From assembly GCF_032911225.1 (NCBI RefSeq), contig NZ_CP136600.1, forward strand, positions 1,612,001 through 1,676,000: DNA of 64,000 nt. Reading direction: 5' to 3'. How positions within the stretch are numbered: the first letter of the stretch is position 1; the number at the start of each line of letters is the position of its first letter. The stretch is from Thalassotalea fonticola. Lineage in GTDB: Bacteria > Pseudomonadota > Gammaproteobacteria > Enterobacterales > Alteromonadaceae. The position numbers and the translations under genes are program-made. The notes under the pieces are model-generated. The model was given only the letters and a program-made list of their open reading frames with translations. It was not told the DNA's origin and did not search any database. This document shows positions 47,422 through 55,712 of the stretch, piece after piece.

Positions 47422-47436
47422 GTAAAAAAGTGTAAA
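47422..47436 (-). promoter_or_regulatory. GTTAA-like box, copy h (upstream of the repeat peptide)
   Basis: GTAAAAAAGTGTAAA, two mismatches to the consensus but keeping the 10-bp direct repeat (GTAAA twice) and the same orientation. It lies 104 bp upstream of the peptide start. The weakest copy. Confidence 0.25.
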
Positions 47437-47556
47437 AATAGGTAATCAATACAACTAAAAAAATGGTGCTTAAAGCCAGTAAATCGCTCAATTAACACAC
47501 AGTTAACAGTAATATATCTACCTGCTAACTTTTCAGCCCTTGCCTGTTTGGGCTCA

Positions 47557-48405
47557 TTAAAATCTATTAGCCCTAAAATCAGCAAATGCCTGAGTTATTT
47601 CCTCATTGGTATTCATTACAAACGGTCCACCGCGAGCGACAGGTTCATTTAAGGGAGTTGCTGAGATAAATAAAAATCGAATATCTTTACCTTTGCTTTT
47701 AATAATAACCTGTGCGCCTTTGGTTAATATGCCTAATTGCTTTTCAGTTAATGGCGCAAGGTTACTGCCGATTTCAGCATCACCAGAGATCATATAAATC
47801 ATGCTATTATCGAGTTCATTCACCGTTTGGTTAAAGGTTTCACCTTGCTTCAAGGTAACATCGAAATATGTCGGCTTAACGTATTCATTGTTTATTACCC
47901 CCTGTGTTCCAAGCTCTGTTTTACCGGCGATAACTCGGATAAAACTGCCATTATCATGACGTTCAACAGGAATAGCAGCTTCAGTATATTCTTGATATTT
48001 AGGCTCAGTCATTTTATTGGCTTTCGGCAAGTTTACCCAAAGCTGAAAGCCAGCTAACAAACCTTGTTCCTGCTCTGGCATTTCAGAATGCAAAATCCCT
48101 TTTCCAGCGGTCATCCACTGCACGCCGTGTTGTTCAATAACGCCTTCATTGCCAGCATTGTCTTTATGACGCATTTTACCGGCCAACATATAAGTAACGG
48201 TTTCAAAGCCACGATGAGGATGTTCAGGAAAACCGGCAAGATAATCATTGGGCTTATCACTGCCAAACGCATCAAGTAGAAGAAATGGATCGAGCATGTT
48301 TAACTCTGGTGAGCCAATGATGCGAGTCATATTAACGCCTGCACCATCGCTTGTTGCAATGCCTGGGGTAGAATACTGCAATTCTTTAATGTTTAAAGTG
48401 TTCAT
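47557..48405 (-). CDS. Pirin family bicupin protein, 282 aa
   Basis: Two cupin domains. The N-terminal one carries the pirin metal-binding pattern PHRGFETVTYMLAG (about 62-75) with HxH-type ligands and later a HSEM motif (about 105), as in YhhW-type quercetin dioxygenases. The C-terminal part ends RGGPFVMNTNEEI, characteristic of pirins. Normal length. It may act as a redox- or iron-dependent regulator or as a dioxygenase; members differ and the substrate cannot be read from sequence. It is transcribed alone; about 100 bp separate it from the Bax-like gene upstream. Confidence 0.92.
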   Translation of the reverse strand: MNTLNIKELQYSTPGIATSDGAGVNMTRIIGSPELNMLDPFLLLDAFGSDKPNDYLAGFPEHPHRGFETVTYMLAGKMRHKDNAGNEGVIEQHGVQWMTAGKGILHSEMPEQEQGLLAGFQLWVNLPKANKMTEPKYQEYTEAAIPVERHDNGSFIRVIAGKTELGTQGVINNEYVKPTYFDVTLKQGETFNQTVNELDNSMIYMISGDAEIGSNLAPLTEKQLGILTKGAQVIIKSKGKDIRFLFISATPLNEPVARGGPFVMNTNEEITQAFADFRANRF

Positions 48406-48505
48406 AAAAAAAGACCTATTAATAAATGTTTAATAAGTCTTATATTAATGTTTATAGAAAAGAATAAAATATCAAAAAAGTATCGATATCATCCTAATAT
48501 ATTGG

Positions 48506-49438
48506 TTAATTACCAAGTAAATGAATCAATTTGTCTTTAGATAAATAAGCCTCATCAACATCTTGCAGTTTGTTGTAAGAGATCATCTCGCGAATACTAT
48601 CAATATACGCTTGACCGCGCTCTGAGTACTTATCTAGCGTACCAGCCAATTCCATGCCCGTTATCGCGTCACCGTTTGCTCTAAGCTGGGCTCGCAAAGT
48701 TCTTAGTTTGGCATAAGCCATAGTGGTGTTTATGTTAAACATATAACCTTCAACCGAGCCAAGCGGGCTATCGAACCTGGCTAAACCATAATCGCCCAGC
48801 TCTTTACGCTGTTGTTTAGGCGCCATACCTTTACCAGAGAAATCCCACTGACCGAAAAAGGCATTGCCCTCTTCGGCAAAGCGCGATGTGCCCCAACCGC
48901 TTTCTTCTGCAGCCTGAGCAAGCGCCAATGAGGGCGGCATAATATCGACTTTAACGAGTAACTTAGTGCGTAATTCTTCGGTCATCGTTTGTTGTTCATT
49001 TTCTATTACTGAGTACTTTACCGCGAGAGACTTTAAGGTTTGGCTATCGAGGTTAGCGTTTTTGATCTCTTGCCGTTCAAGCAATATTCGTTCGTTTGAA
49101 ATAAGTACTAATGGCGCCATTAAACGGAAAAACACTTCTTTTTTGAGGGCTACAGGAATGTTGTTCGAGGTATGTTTCCATTCTTCACTGACTTTTTCAA
49201 AACTTAAGCGCGGTACTTCTCTATTACCCTTAGCCCAGTTTTCACTGTCGTAATGGTGCTCTTTGAACAACGCCATTAGCTCATCCAATGAATGTATTTC
49301 TACATCGATTGGATCTTTCATTGCTTCAATAACAAATTTTTCATCAATAACCTTCGTTTTATCTGGCTCTGAACAAGCAGTTAATAATATTGAAGAGGCT
49401 AATAATGAAATACTAAAAAAGTTGCAACGATTTTGCAT
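48506..49438 (-). CDS. bax: Bax-like glucosaminidase lipoprotein, 310 aa
   Basis: Peptidoglycan-active protein of the Bax group. A signal peptide with lipobox LTAC (Cys22) and a helical N-terminal region lead to a glucosaminidase-type domain with LAQAAEESGWGTSRF (catalytic Glu region, about 183-197), GNAFFGQWDFSGKG and a C-terminal RGQAYIDSIREMI segment. It likely trims glycan strands from the periplasmic face of the outer membrane. The E. coli homologue is not usually a lipoprotein, so the lipobox is a mild difference. It starts 45 bp after a small unknown gene in the same direction. Confidence 0.88.
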   Translation of the reverse strand: MQNRCNFFSISLLASSILLTACSEPDKTKVIDEKFVIEAMKDPIDVEIHSLDELMALFKEHHYDSENWAKGNREVPRLSFEKVSEEWKHTSNNIPVALKKEVFFRLMAPLVLISNERILLERQEIKNANLDSQTLKSLAVKYSVIENEQQTMTEELRTKLLVKVDIMPPSLALAQAAEESGWGTSRFAEEGNAFFGQWDFSGKGMAPKQQRKELGDYGLARFDSPLGSVEGYMFNINTTMAYAKLRTLRAQLRANGDAITGMELAGTLDKYSERGQAYIDSIREMISYNKLQDVDEAYLSKDKLIHLLGN

Positions 49439-49483
49439 TAAACTACCTTAGAGGATAATAAAGGATGAAAAGTAAAGGTAGCG

Positions 49484-49714
49484 CTACAACATGCCTTTTG
49501 CAAAGTTTTTATATAAATCATTCGCGATCAAATAATCTCCTTCTATTTCGGCGACTTCACCTCTGCGTAATAATTCAACAATAAAGTCCTTATTCCCTGC
49601 TAATGCTTGTCGGCAAACTTGCTCATTTGAATAATCACTTAAATTCACTAGCAACTCGTTAAAATTTACCCCTTTGATTTTTCTTAATTCAACTAACATT
49701 TTTTCTAACTGCAT
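49484..49714 (-). CDS. Small cytosolic protein of unknown function, 76 aa
   Basis: Start at the ATG at 49714 (MQLEKMLVEL), with ATAGGA about 10 bases upstream; a longer TTG reading adds only eight unlikely residues. Largely helical, acidic and without signal peptide or transmembrane segment: two or three helices with NELLVNLSDYSNEQV and DFIVELLRRGEV. I do not recognise a family. It is co-directional with the Bax-like gene and may share its transcript. The composition and ribosome site support a real gene. Confidence 0.6.
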   Translation of the reverse strand: MQLEKMLVELRKIKGVNFNELLVNLSDYSNEQVCRQALAGNKDFIVELLRRGEVAEIEGDYLIANDLYKNFAKGML

Positions 49715-49979
49715 GATTAAAATTCCTATGACTAACAAAAAACAAGATAAATACAGCTTAGGCTAAATGGTAAAACTGAAAGTGACATTGGCAAGACCAA
49801 TTATGATAAATAATGACAGTTATAACTATAACGAGTAACGAATCACGAATTCGTTGCACTGCGAATACGGTATTTCGTACCTTCGAGTTAGCTGTAAATG
49901 ATTGTTTTAGATCATCAAGTTGTTGTAAGCACAGTGATAAACTAAAGTTAACAGTGAAAAGTCAGGTAAGGGAAAATAC

Positions 49980-51104
49980 ATGCACAAGTGGTTTAAATGG
50001 TTCGTAATTGTTGCAATTTTGTCTGCACTATATTGGTGGTTTACTAAAGAGAAACCACTGCACGTTGATATTACGTATGCTGAACTAGGACAAGTAGAAT
50101 CAACGGTAGCTAATACCAGAGCTGGCACAGTAACAGCTTGCATGCGCGCGAAAATGTCATTACCTATTGGCGGCCAAATAGAACAAATTAATGTTGTAGA
50201 AGGTCAGCAAGTAGAACAAGGACAGCTATTACTGTCGCTATGGAATAAAAACCAATTAGCGCATTTGAATGAAGCAGAAGCATTTTTAGCGGCAAGCAAT
50301 AAAAATAAAGAACGCGCTTGTATCGTCGCCAAAAATGCAAAAAAAGACGCTAAAAGACAGCAATCACTGCTAAAACAAAATTTAACCTCACAAGAAAAAC
50401 TCGATAGCGCTTTAGCTAATGCCGAGGCTTTCCAGGCAAGCTGTGAAGCAGCGAGTGCCGAAGTTGATGCCAAGCAAGCTATGGTTAATACCATTAAAGC
50501 CAATATAGAACAAACCTACCTGCATGCACCTTTTAACGGCACAATTGCCGAAATTACTGGAGAAGTTGGCGAATATACCATGCCATCGCCACCTGGAGTG
50601 CCAACGCCGCCAGCAGTAGATTTACTCACTCACGATTGCCACTACATCAGCGCGCCAATTGATGAAGTTGATGCCGCCTTTTTAACGCCGGGTTTACCGG
50701 TAAAAGTTAGTTTAGACGCGTTTCGCGGCGAACAAATATCTGGCACGTTAAAACGTATTTCTCCTTACGTACAAGATTATGAAAAGCAAGCGCGCACTGT
50801 TACCGTTGAAGTAGAACTAAACCAGCACCGAGAGCCGCACTTTCTGGCTGGTTATAGCGCCGATATCGAAATTATTTTGGCCGCAAAAGATGATGTACTT
50901 CGCCTGAACAGTGATTTAATCATTAATGAGCAATACGTATTAGTGCTAAACAAACGCGGTTTCATTGAACAAAGAAATGTCACCATTGGCCTAAGTAATT
51001 GGCAATTTACCGAAATAATTAACGGCTTAAGTGCTACCGACAAAGTTATCAGTTCTGTAGGTTTAACCGGTGTAAAAGCTGGAGTAATGGCGAGTAATGA
51101 ATAA
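49980..51104 (+). CDS. HlyD/MacA-type periplasmic adaptor of an ABC exporter, 374 aa
   Basis: Membrane-fusion protein: an N-terminal signal-anchor helix (about 7-22), a biotinyl/lipoyl-like half-motif (LPIGGQIEQINVVEGQQVEQGQLLL, about 60-85), an alpha-helical hairpin (about 95-170), then the second lipoyl half (TYLHAPFNGTIAEI) and a beta-barrel domain. It forms one operon with an ATPase (overlapping it by 8 bp) and two FtsX-like permeases, the MacAB-type layout. It would link the inner membrane pump to an outer membrane channel such as TolC. The substrate is unknown: antibiotic, lipid or peptide export are all possible. Confidence 0.92.
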   Translation: MHKWFKWFVIVAILSALYWWFTKEKPLHVDITYAELGQVESTVANTRAGTVTACMRAKMSLPIGGQIEQINVVEGQQVEQGQLLLSLWNKNQLAHLNEAEAFLAASNKNKERACIVAKNAKKDAKRQQSLLKQNLTSQEKLDSALANAEAFQASCEAASAEVDAKQAMVNTIKANIEQTYLHAPFNGTIAEITGEVGEYTMPSPPGVPTPPAVDLLTHDCHYISAPIDEVDAAFLTPGLPVKVSLDAFRGEQISGTLKRISPYVQDYEKQARTVTVEVELNQHREPHFLAGYSADIEIILAAKDDVLRLNSDLIINEQYVLVLNKRGFIEQRNVTIGLSNWQFTEIINGLSATDKVISSVGLTGVKAGVMASNE

Positions 51105-51816
51105 CCAAGAACATATAGATAGTACATTAATCGACATTGACAACATCAATAAAACTTATGTTATTGGCGAGCAACCATTACAGGTATTAAAAGGTGTCAC
51201 CTTAACGGTAAATAAGGGTGATTACTTATCAATTATGGGCCCTTCTGGCTCAGGCAAGTCGACACTGTTGAACATGATTGGCTTATTAGACCGGCCTGAC
51301 AGTGGTGAATATTGTATTAAAGATAGCGCGACAATGAATCTGCAGGAAGAACAGCGAGCTGCCCTGCGCCGCGCTCATGTTGGCTTTATTTTTCAAAACT
51401 TCCACTTGATCGCCAGATTAACCGCGGCAGAGAACGCCGAGTTACCATTAATGCTTGCCGGCGTTGGCGTAAAAGCAAGAAGAGCAAAAGTATTAAAGGT
51501 GTTTGCACGCTTAGGCATACAAGACAGAGCGGATCATTTACCAAAACAGCTGTCCGGCGGGCAAATGCAGCGTGTTGCAATTGCCAGAGCCATGGTATTA
51601 GAGCCAGATATTTTACTGGCTGATGAGCCAACTGGAAATTTAGATCAAAGCTCAGGTAGAGAAGTTGTCGAATTGCTAGAAGAGCTTAACCAGCAAGGAA
51701 TTACTCTTATTATCGTAACTCATGATCAACAACTTGGCGTACGAGCAAGGCGGCAGTTAACCATGCTTGATGGCGAAATTTTTGAAGATAAACGCACCAA
51801 TGAAACTGCAAGATAA
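51097..51816 (+). CDS. ABC exporter ATP-binding protein (MacB/LolD type), 239 aa
   Basis: Nucleotide-binding domain with Walker [10 protein letters not shown] (about 48-56), Q-loop IFQNFHL, signature [14 protein letters not shown] (about 147-160), Walker [13 protein letters not shown] and the H-loop His in VTHD. It belongs to the MacB/LolD/FtsE group, which powers FtsX-like permeases by mechanotransmission rather than classical substrate translocation. The start overlaps the adaptor gene end by 8 bp, and its 3' end overlaps the first permease by 17 bp, so the translation of all three is coupled. Confidence 0.95.
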   Translation: MNNQEHIDSTLIDIDNINKTYVIGEQPLQVLKGVTLTVNKGDYLSIMGPSGSGKSTLLNMIGLLDRPDSGEYCIKDSATMNLQEEQRAALRRAHVGFIFQNFHLIARLTAAENAELPLMLAGVGVKARRAKVLKVFARLGIQDRADHLPKQLSGGQMQRVAIARAMVLEPDILLADEPTGNLDQSSGREVVELLEELNQQGITLIIVTHDQQLGVRARRQLTMLDGEIFEDKRTNETAR

Positions 51817-53005
51817 TTGGCTATACAGTTGGCAAGCATTAGTGCGGCATAAGTTGCGCACCACTTTATTGCTTATTGCTGTCGCTATAGGAGTAACATC
51901 GGTATTACTGTTAACCAGCTTAGGTGAAGGAGCCAGGCTGTTTATTGAGCGCGAGTTTTCAGCGCTGGGCAATGAAATCATGGTGGTTTTGCCGGGGAAA
52001 AAAGAAACTACTGGCGGCTCAGTGCCAATTTACGGCAGTACGCCAAGAGATCTAACCATTGATGATGCAATTGCTATGGCAAAAATCAGCACGGTAAAAG
52101 CTGTAGCGCCAATAATTGCCGGAACATCGCTATTAAGTTATCAAGGCAAAAGCCGTGAGGTGATCACGTTAGGCAGCAGTAAAGACATTTTTGCTGTGCG
52201 TAAATTAGCATTAAGCCAAGGTAAACAGTTTGACAATAATGCTAATGACCTGGCAAAACCGGTGTGCGTATTGGGCTCGACCATTAAAAAGGAGCTATTT
52301 GGTAATAAGGCCGCTATTGGCGAATGGATACGTTTTTCTGGCCAACGTTTTCGAGTGATAGGCATATTGCAAGAGCGCGGTGAATCTATGGGTCTGGATA
52401 TGCGGCAAATGGCAATTATTCCTATTCGCTCGGCAGAGAGTTTATTCAACTCACCGGCATTGTTTCGAGTATTGCTGGAATTAAAGCAATCAGGAACTGA
52501 ACAATATACCATAGAAAAATTGCGACAATTAATTAAAAAACGTCATGACGGCGAAGATGATATCACCATACTAACGCAAAACTCATTGATGAACTCTTTC
52601 GATAAAATATTGACCTTAGTGACCGCAAGCATTGGCGCGATTGCAGCCATTAGTTTAGTTGTTGCCGGTTTTTTAATTATGAATGTCAGCTTTGTTTCGG
52701 TATCAAGACGAAAACAAGAAATCGGCCTACTTAAAGCTTTAGGGGCAACTTCGAATGAAATCAGACAAATATTCTTAACCGAAGCCTTATTGCTGGTAGG
52801 TTTAGGTGTATGTATTGGGCTCGTTATTGGTTATAGCCTAACTACCCTAGCCGCTAATATATGGCCAGATTTTCCATTAACAATTCCATGGTGGGCAACG
52901 ATTGCCAGCATCATTGTATCATTAACAATTGGTTTATTGTTTTCTTGGTTACCAGCATCTCACGCCGCCAAACACGATCCTGTATTGGCATTAAGGGGCA
53001 GCTAA
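51800..53005 (+). CDS. FtsX/MacB-like ABC permease 1, 401 aa
   Basis: MacB_PCD periplasmic domain plus FtsX permease: one transmembrane helix near residue 25-45 (LLLIAVAIGVTSVLLLTSLG), a large periplasmic domain, then three C-terminal helices (about 275-300, 325-350, 370-390). I start it at ATG 51800 ([14 protein letters not shown]), giving the usual N-terminus; an upstream in-frame start at 51767 would lie deeper inside the ATPase gene. It is paired with a second, similar permease 1 bp downstream, so the transporter core is probably a heterodimer. Confidence 0.93.
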   Translation: MKLQDNWLYSWQALVRHKLRTTLLLIAVAIGVTSVLLLTSLGEGARLFIEREFSALGNEIMVVLPGKKETTGGSVPIYGSTPRDLTIDDAIAMAKISTVKAVAPIIAGTSLLSYQGKSREVITLGSSKDIFAVRKLALSQGKQFDNNANDLAKPVCVLGSTIKKELFGNKAAIGEWIRFSGQRFRVIGILQERGESMGLDMRQMAIIPIRSAESLFNSPALFRVLLELKQSGTEQYTIEKLRQLIKKRHDGEDDITILTQNSLMNSFDKILTLVTASIGAIAAISLVVAGFLIMNVSFVSVSRRKQEIGLLKALGATSNEIRQIFLTEALLLVGLGVCIGLVIGYSLTTLAANIWPDFPLTIPWWATIASIIVSLTIGLLFSWLPASHAAKHDPVLALRGS

Positions 53006-53006
53006 G

Positions 53007-54203
53007 ATGAGCTTTAATGATTTGATATTTTGGGTAAAAAAATCGTTGTTATCGCAAAAACTTAGAGCAGGATTAACCATTGCCGGTTTTGCCACCGGTA
53101 TGGCCGCGGTAGTGTTAATGACCACTATAGGTGAAAGTTTACGAATGTTTGTACTGCAAGAATTTACCCAATTTGGCTCTAACATTATTGCGATAACCCC
53201 CGGTAAAACTGAAACCTTTGGCATGGGCGGCTTATTAAAAACAATTAGACCGCTAACACTAGATGATGGCATTTATATTAATAAACAAAAGCGTGTTGAG
53301 TTTGTGGTCCCAGTGGTTGCTGGCACAGCAAAAGTCAAAGCCCAACACCGCTCACGTTATACCGATATTATTGGCGTCAATAATCATGCAATTACAGCGT
53401 GGAAGTTAACCATAGCGCAGGGTAAATTTTTGCCCGATGACGACCTTAAAACCCCGCGCAGTTTTGCGGTATTAGGCGCCATCTTAAAACAGGAGTTATT
53501 CGCCAATTCTTCCGCCATAGGAAAATTTATTCATGTCGGCAGTCAACGCTTCAAAGTAGTCGGTGTGCTTGCTGAAAAGGGCCAGTTTATGGGCCAAGAT
53601 CTTGATGACATGGTGTATATCCCTACCGCCAAAGCAATGCAGTTATTTAATCGTAACAGCGTAATGGAGTTAGATATATTTTATCAACCGGGGATTACTG
53701 CAAGTGAGGTTGTTGCACAAATAAAGCCGAAGTTAATTAATCGCCATGGCTTAGAAGATTTTACCATTATCACCCAAGATGACATGTTAGCCAGCTTGGA
53801 TAAAATATTGCTGATCATAAAAATGGCGGGTGCCGCCTTAGGAATGATTTCACTGGTTGTTGGATCTGTTGGCATTGCCACCATCATGACCATAACAGTA
53901 ACCGAACGCACCTCAGAAATAGGTTTATTGAGAGCTTTAGGATTTTCTGAGACACAAGTAAAGCGACTGTTTTTAGCGGAAGCTATATTGCTTGCTGTAG
54001 TCAGTGGTCTGATTGGCTACACAATTGTATTTGTGTTACTGGTGATAGCAAAACTAGCCTTGCCTAATGTGCCGGTAGATATTAACTTAACCGTACTTGT
54101 CGGCTCGCTATTAGTATCTGCTGTTATCGGTTTGATTGCAGGTATATACCCAGCGCAGAATGCCTCGCGGCTTACGCCTATTGATGCACTGCGGGAGGAG
54201 TAA
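53007..54203 (+). CDS. FtsX/MacB-like ABC permease 2, 398 aa
   Basis: Same architecture as permease 1: a first helix near 20-40 (LTIAGFATGMAAVVLM), a MacB-type periplasmic domain and three C-terminal helices (about 275-300, 320-345, 360-385), with the conserved ERTSEIGLLRALG segment before the third. It begins 1 bp after permease 1 and ends the operon; two CTGAA hairpins follow the stop codon and may end the transcript. Two different permeases with one ATPase distinguish this from MacB, in which ATPase and permease are fused. Confidence 0.93.
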   Translation: MSFNDLIFWVKKSLLSQKLRAGLTIAGFATGMAAVVLMTTIGESLRMFVLQEFTQFGSNIIAITPGKTETFGMGGLLKTIRPLTLDDGIYINKQKRVEFVVPVVAGTAKVKAQHRSRYTDIIGVNNHAITAWKLTIAQGKFLPDDDLKTPRSFAVLGAILKQELFANSSAIGKFIHVGSQRFKVVGVLAEKGQFMGQDLDDMVYIPTAKAMQLFNRNSVMELDIFYQPGITASEVVAQIKPKLINRHGLEDFTIITQDDMLASLDKILLIIKMAGAALGMISLVVGSVGIATIMTITVTERTSEIGLLRALGFSETQVKRLFLAEAILLAVVSGLIGYTIVFVLLVIAKLALPNVPVDINLTVLVGSLLVSAVIGLIAGIYPAQNASRLTPIDALREE

Positions 54204-54216
54204 CCACAATACTATT

Positions 54217-54235
54217 CCCTGAATTTATTTCAGGG
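54217..54235. repeat. Dispersed CTGAA hairpin after the ABC exporter operon
   Basis: CCCTGAATTTATTTCAGGG, the exact reverse complement of the array hairpin at 24396, followed by GTCT as the array copies are preceded by AGAC. An inverted dispersed copy. Confidence 0.85.
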
Positions 54236-54260
54236 TCTCTAGCGTTTAAAAATAAATAGA

Positions 54261-54279
54261 TCCTGAACCAAGTTCAGGA
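54261..54279. repeat. Second CTGAA hairpin after the ABC exporter operon
   Basis: TCCTGAA-CCAAG-TTCAGGA: the same 7-bp stem as the copy at 44362 with a different 5-base loop, preceded by AGA as other copies are. It forms a pair with the inverted copy at 54217. Confidence 0.8.
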
Positions 54280-54306
54280 AGTAGCTGTCAATCTGTTTGG
54301 CGAGAA

Positions 54307-54879
54307 TTAATGCAAAGCAGCTCTAAACGGTAAGGCCGCACAAATACGTCCTTCTTCTATCAAGATTTCTTCCAAACGTGGGTACACCACATCTTCAGGA
54401 AAATACTCAAGTGCTAACTCAACAAACAAGTTTTTGTGTTTTTCTTCTGATTTGGCAATATCGTCATAAAACTTTTTATCTTTGCCTTCCGGTAACACTT
54501 GTGCAATCAGTGAAAAACGTTCATGCCCGCGCGCTTCAATAACGCCAGCAACCAGCATTCTATCGAGAAACTTTTCCGGGCGGCTATGACGAAACATTTT
54601 ACGGATTTCATTAATGTACGGATCCTTTTCATCATTGGCTAAAATAACACCGCGGCGAGTCATTAGCTTCAACACTTGTTTAAAATGAATCAATTCTTCT
54701 AACGCCAAGTCTGTCATCGCTTTAACCAGGCTGGTTTTGTCTTGATAATGCGATAACATCGACATTGCCATGCCCGATGCTTTTTTCTCGGCAGCGGCAT
54801 GATCTTGTAAAAAAGCATCAAAGTCTGCAACGGCAATATGAGCCCATTCAATAGGGGTATGGTATTTTAATTCAAACAT
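54307..54879 (-). CDS. miaE: tRNA-(ms2io6A37) hydroxylase MiaE, 190 aa
   Basis: Non-haem diiron enzyme that hydroxylates the isopentenyl side chain of ms2i6A37 in tRNAs. Carboxylate/histidine pairs are visible: ALEELIHFKQV, EARGHERF and EEKHKNLF. HTPIEWAHIAVADFDAFLQDHAAAEKKAS near the N-terminus matches the family. The start is set at 54879 (MFELKYHTP); an upstream in-frame extension to 55068 would run antisense into the sirtuin gene and has no family similarity. It is divergent from the sirtuin gene by 100 bp. Confidence 0.94.
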   Translation of the reverse strand: MFELKYHTPIEWAHIAVADFDAFLQDHAAAEKKASGMAMSMLSHYQDKTSLVKAMTDLALEELIHFKQVLKLMTRRGVILANDEKDPYINEIRKMFRHSRPEKFLDRMLVAGVIEARGHERFSLIAQVLPEGKDKKFYDDIAKSEEKHKNLFVELALEYFPEDVVYPRLEEILIEEGRICAALPFRAALH

Positions 54880-54979
54880 GTGTGTATTCTTGTAACTATA
54901 CGAGTAATTATTGCGCGCTATTTTACACACGTTTATTGTGAGGTTATAGTAAAAATTAACATTAAATATAGTGAACAAC

Positions 54980-55711
54980 ATGGCAAATACTTTATATATC
55001 ACCGGCGCTGGTGTATCTGCAGAAAGTGGCATCCCCACCTTTCGCGGTGAAGATGGTTTTTGGACCATTGGTAGTAAAAACTATACGCCAATGGAGATGG
55101 CGACTCGCGCTATGTATGAAAATAATCCAGTAGATTTTTTATCTTGGTACTACCATCGTTTTGCTACCTACAGAAACCATGGTCCAAATGAGGTTCATCG
55201 TTGGTTAAGCGATAAAAATCTTATTACCCAAAACATTGATGGTTTAGATGGTAAAGCCGGAAACAAAGATTACATTGCGATTCATGGCCGACTTGATCAA
55301 ATGACGCTTTACCACCACCAAGGCGATGATGTAGCTTGTATTACTACTCCTTGGGAGGACGTAGACCCAAATCATTTACTGCTATCGTTGTTGGAAATAT
55401 TCAAGATTAATCAACAAACCAAACGGCCGATACTGAATCAATCTTTTAAACCCTATGTACTGTTATTTGATGAATACTACACCGACTTGTATCGTATTAC
55501 TGAAGCAGAACAGCGAATGATGGCAGCTGAAAAAATGGTCTTCATCGGCACTTCGTTTAGCGTTAACATTACTCAAATGGCCTTGCGTGCGGGCATAAAT
55601 AACCGTATCCCGATTGAAATTGTTGATCCTGCGCCTATTGAGTTGCCCTACCAGCATGTGACTTATCATAAAATGAAAGCATCTGAATATATCCAGAAAG
55701 CTGCATGCTGA
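54980..55711 (+). CDS. SIR2-family (sirtuin-like) NAD-binding protein without zinc cysteines, 243 aa
   Basis: NAD-binding Rossmann motifs of sirtuins: ITGAGVSAESGIPTFRG (about 6-22), TQNIDGLD (about 87-94), the catalytic HG (IHGRL, about 104) and GTSFSVN in place of GTSLxV. The zinc-binding module, normally two CxxC pairs, is missing: only a single Cys (VACITT) lies in that region. Start at ATG 54980, with an upstream in-frame GTG as alternative. Zn-less sirtuins can be ADP-ribosyltransferases, NADases or atypical deacylases, so calling it a deacetylase would be unsafe. No partner gene is evident. Confidence 0.88.
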   Translation: MANTLYITGAGVSAESGIPTFRGEDGFWTIGSKNYTPMEMATRAMYENNPVDFLSWYYHRFATYRNHGPNEVHRWLSDKNLITQNIDGLDGKAGNKDYIAIHGRLDQMTLYHHQGDDVACITTPWEDVDPNHLLLSLLEIFKINQQTKRPILNQSFKPYVLLFDEYYTDLYRITEAEQRMMAAEKMVFIGTSFSVNITQMALRAGINNRIPIEIVDPAPIELPYQHVTYHKMKASEYIQKAAC

Positions 55712-55712
55712 G

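Noticed and set aside
47400-47585. 61-residue minus-strand reading frame upstream of the repeat peptide
   Set aside because: It overlaps the end of the pirin gene, has no ribosome site and no protein-like pattern.
54880-55068. N-terminal extension of MiaE
   Set aside because: It runs antisense to the sirtuin start, and family similarity begins at MFELKYHTP.
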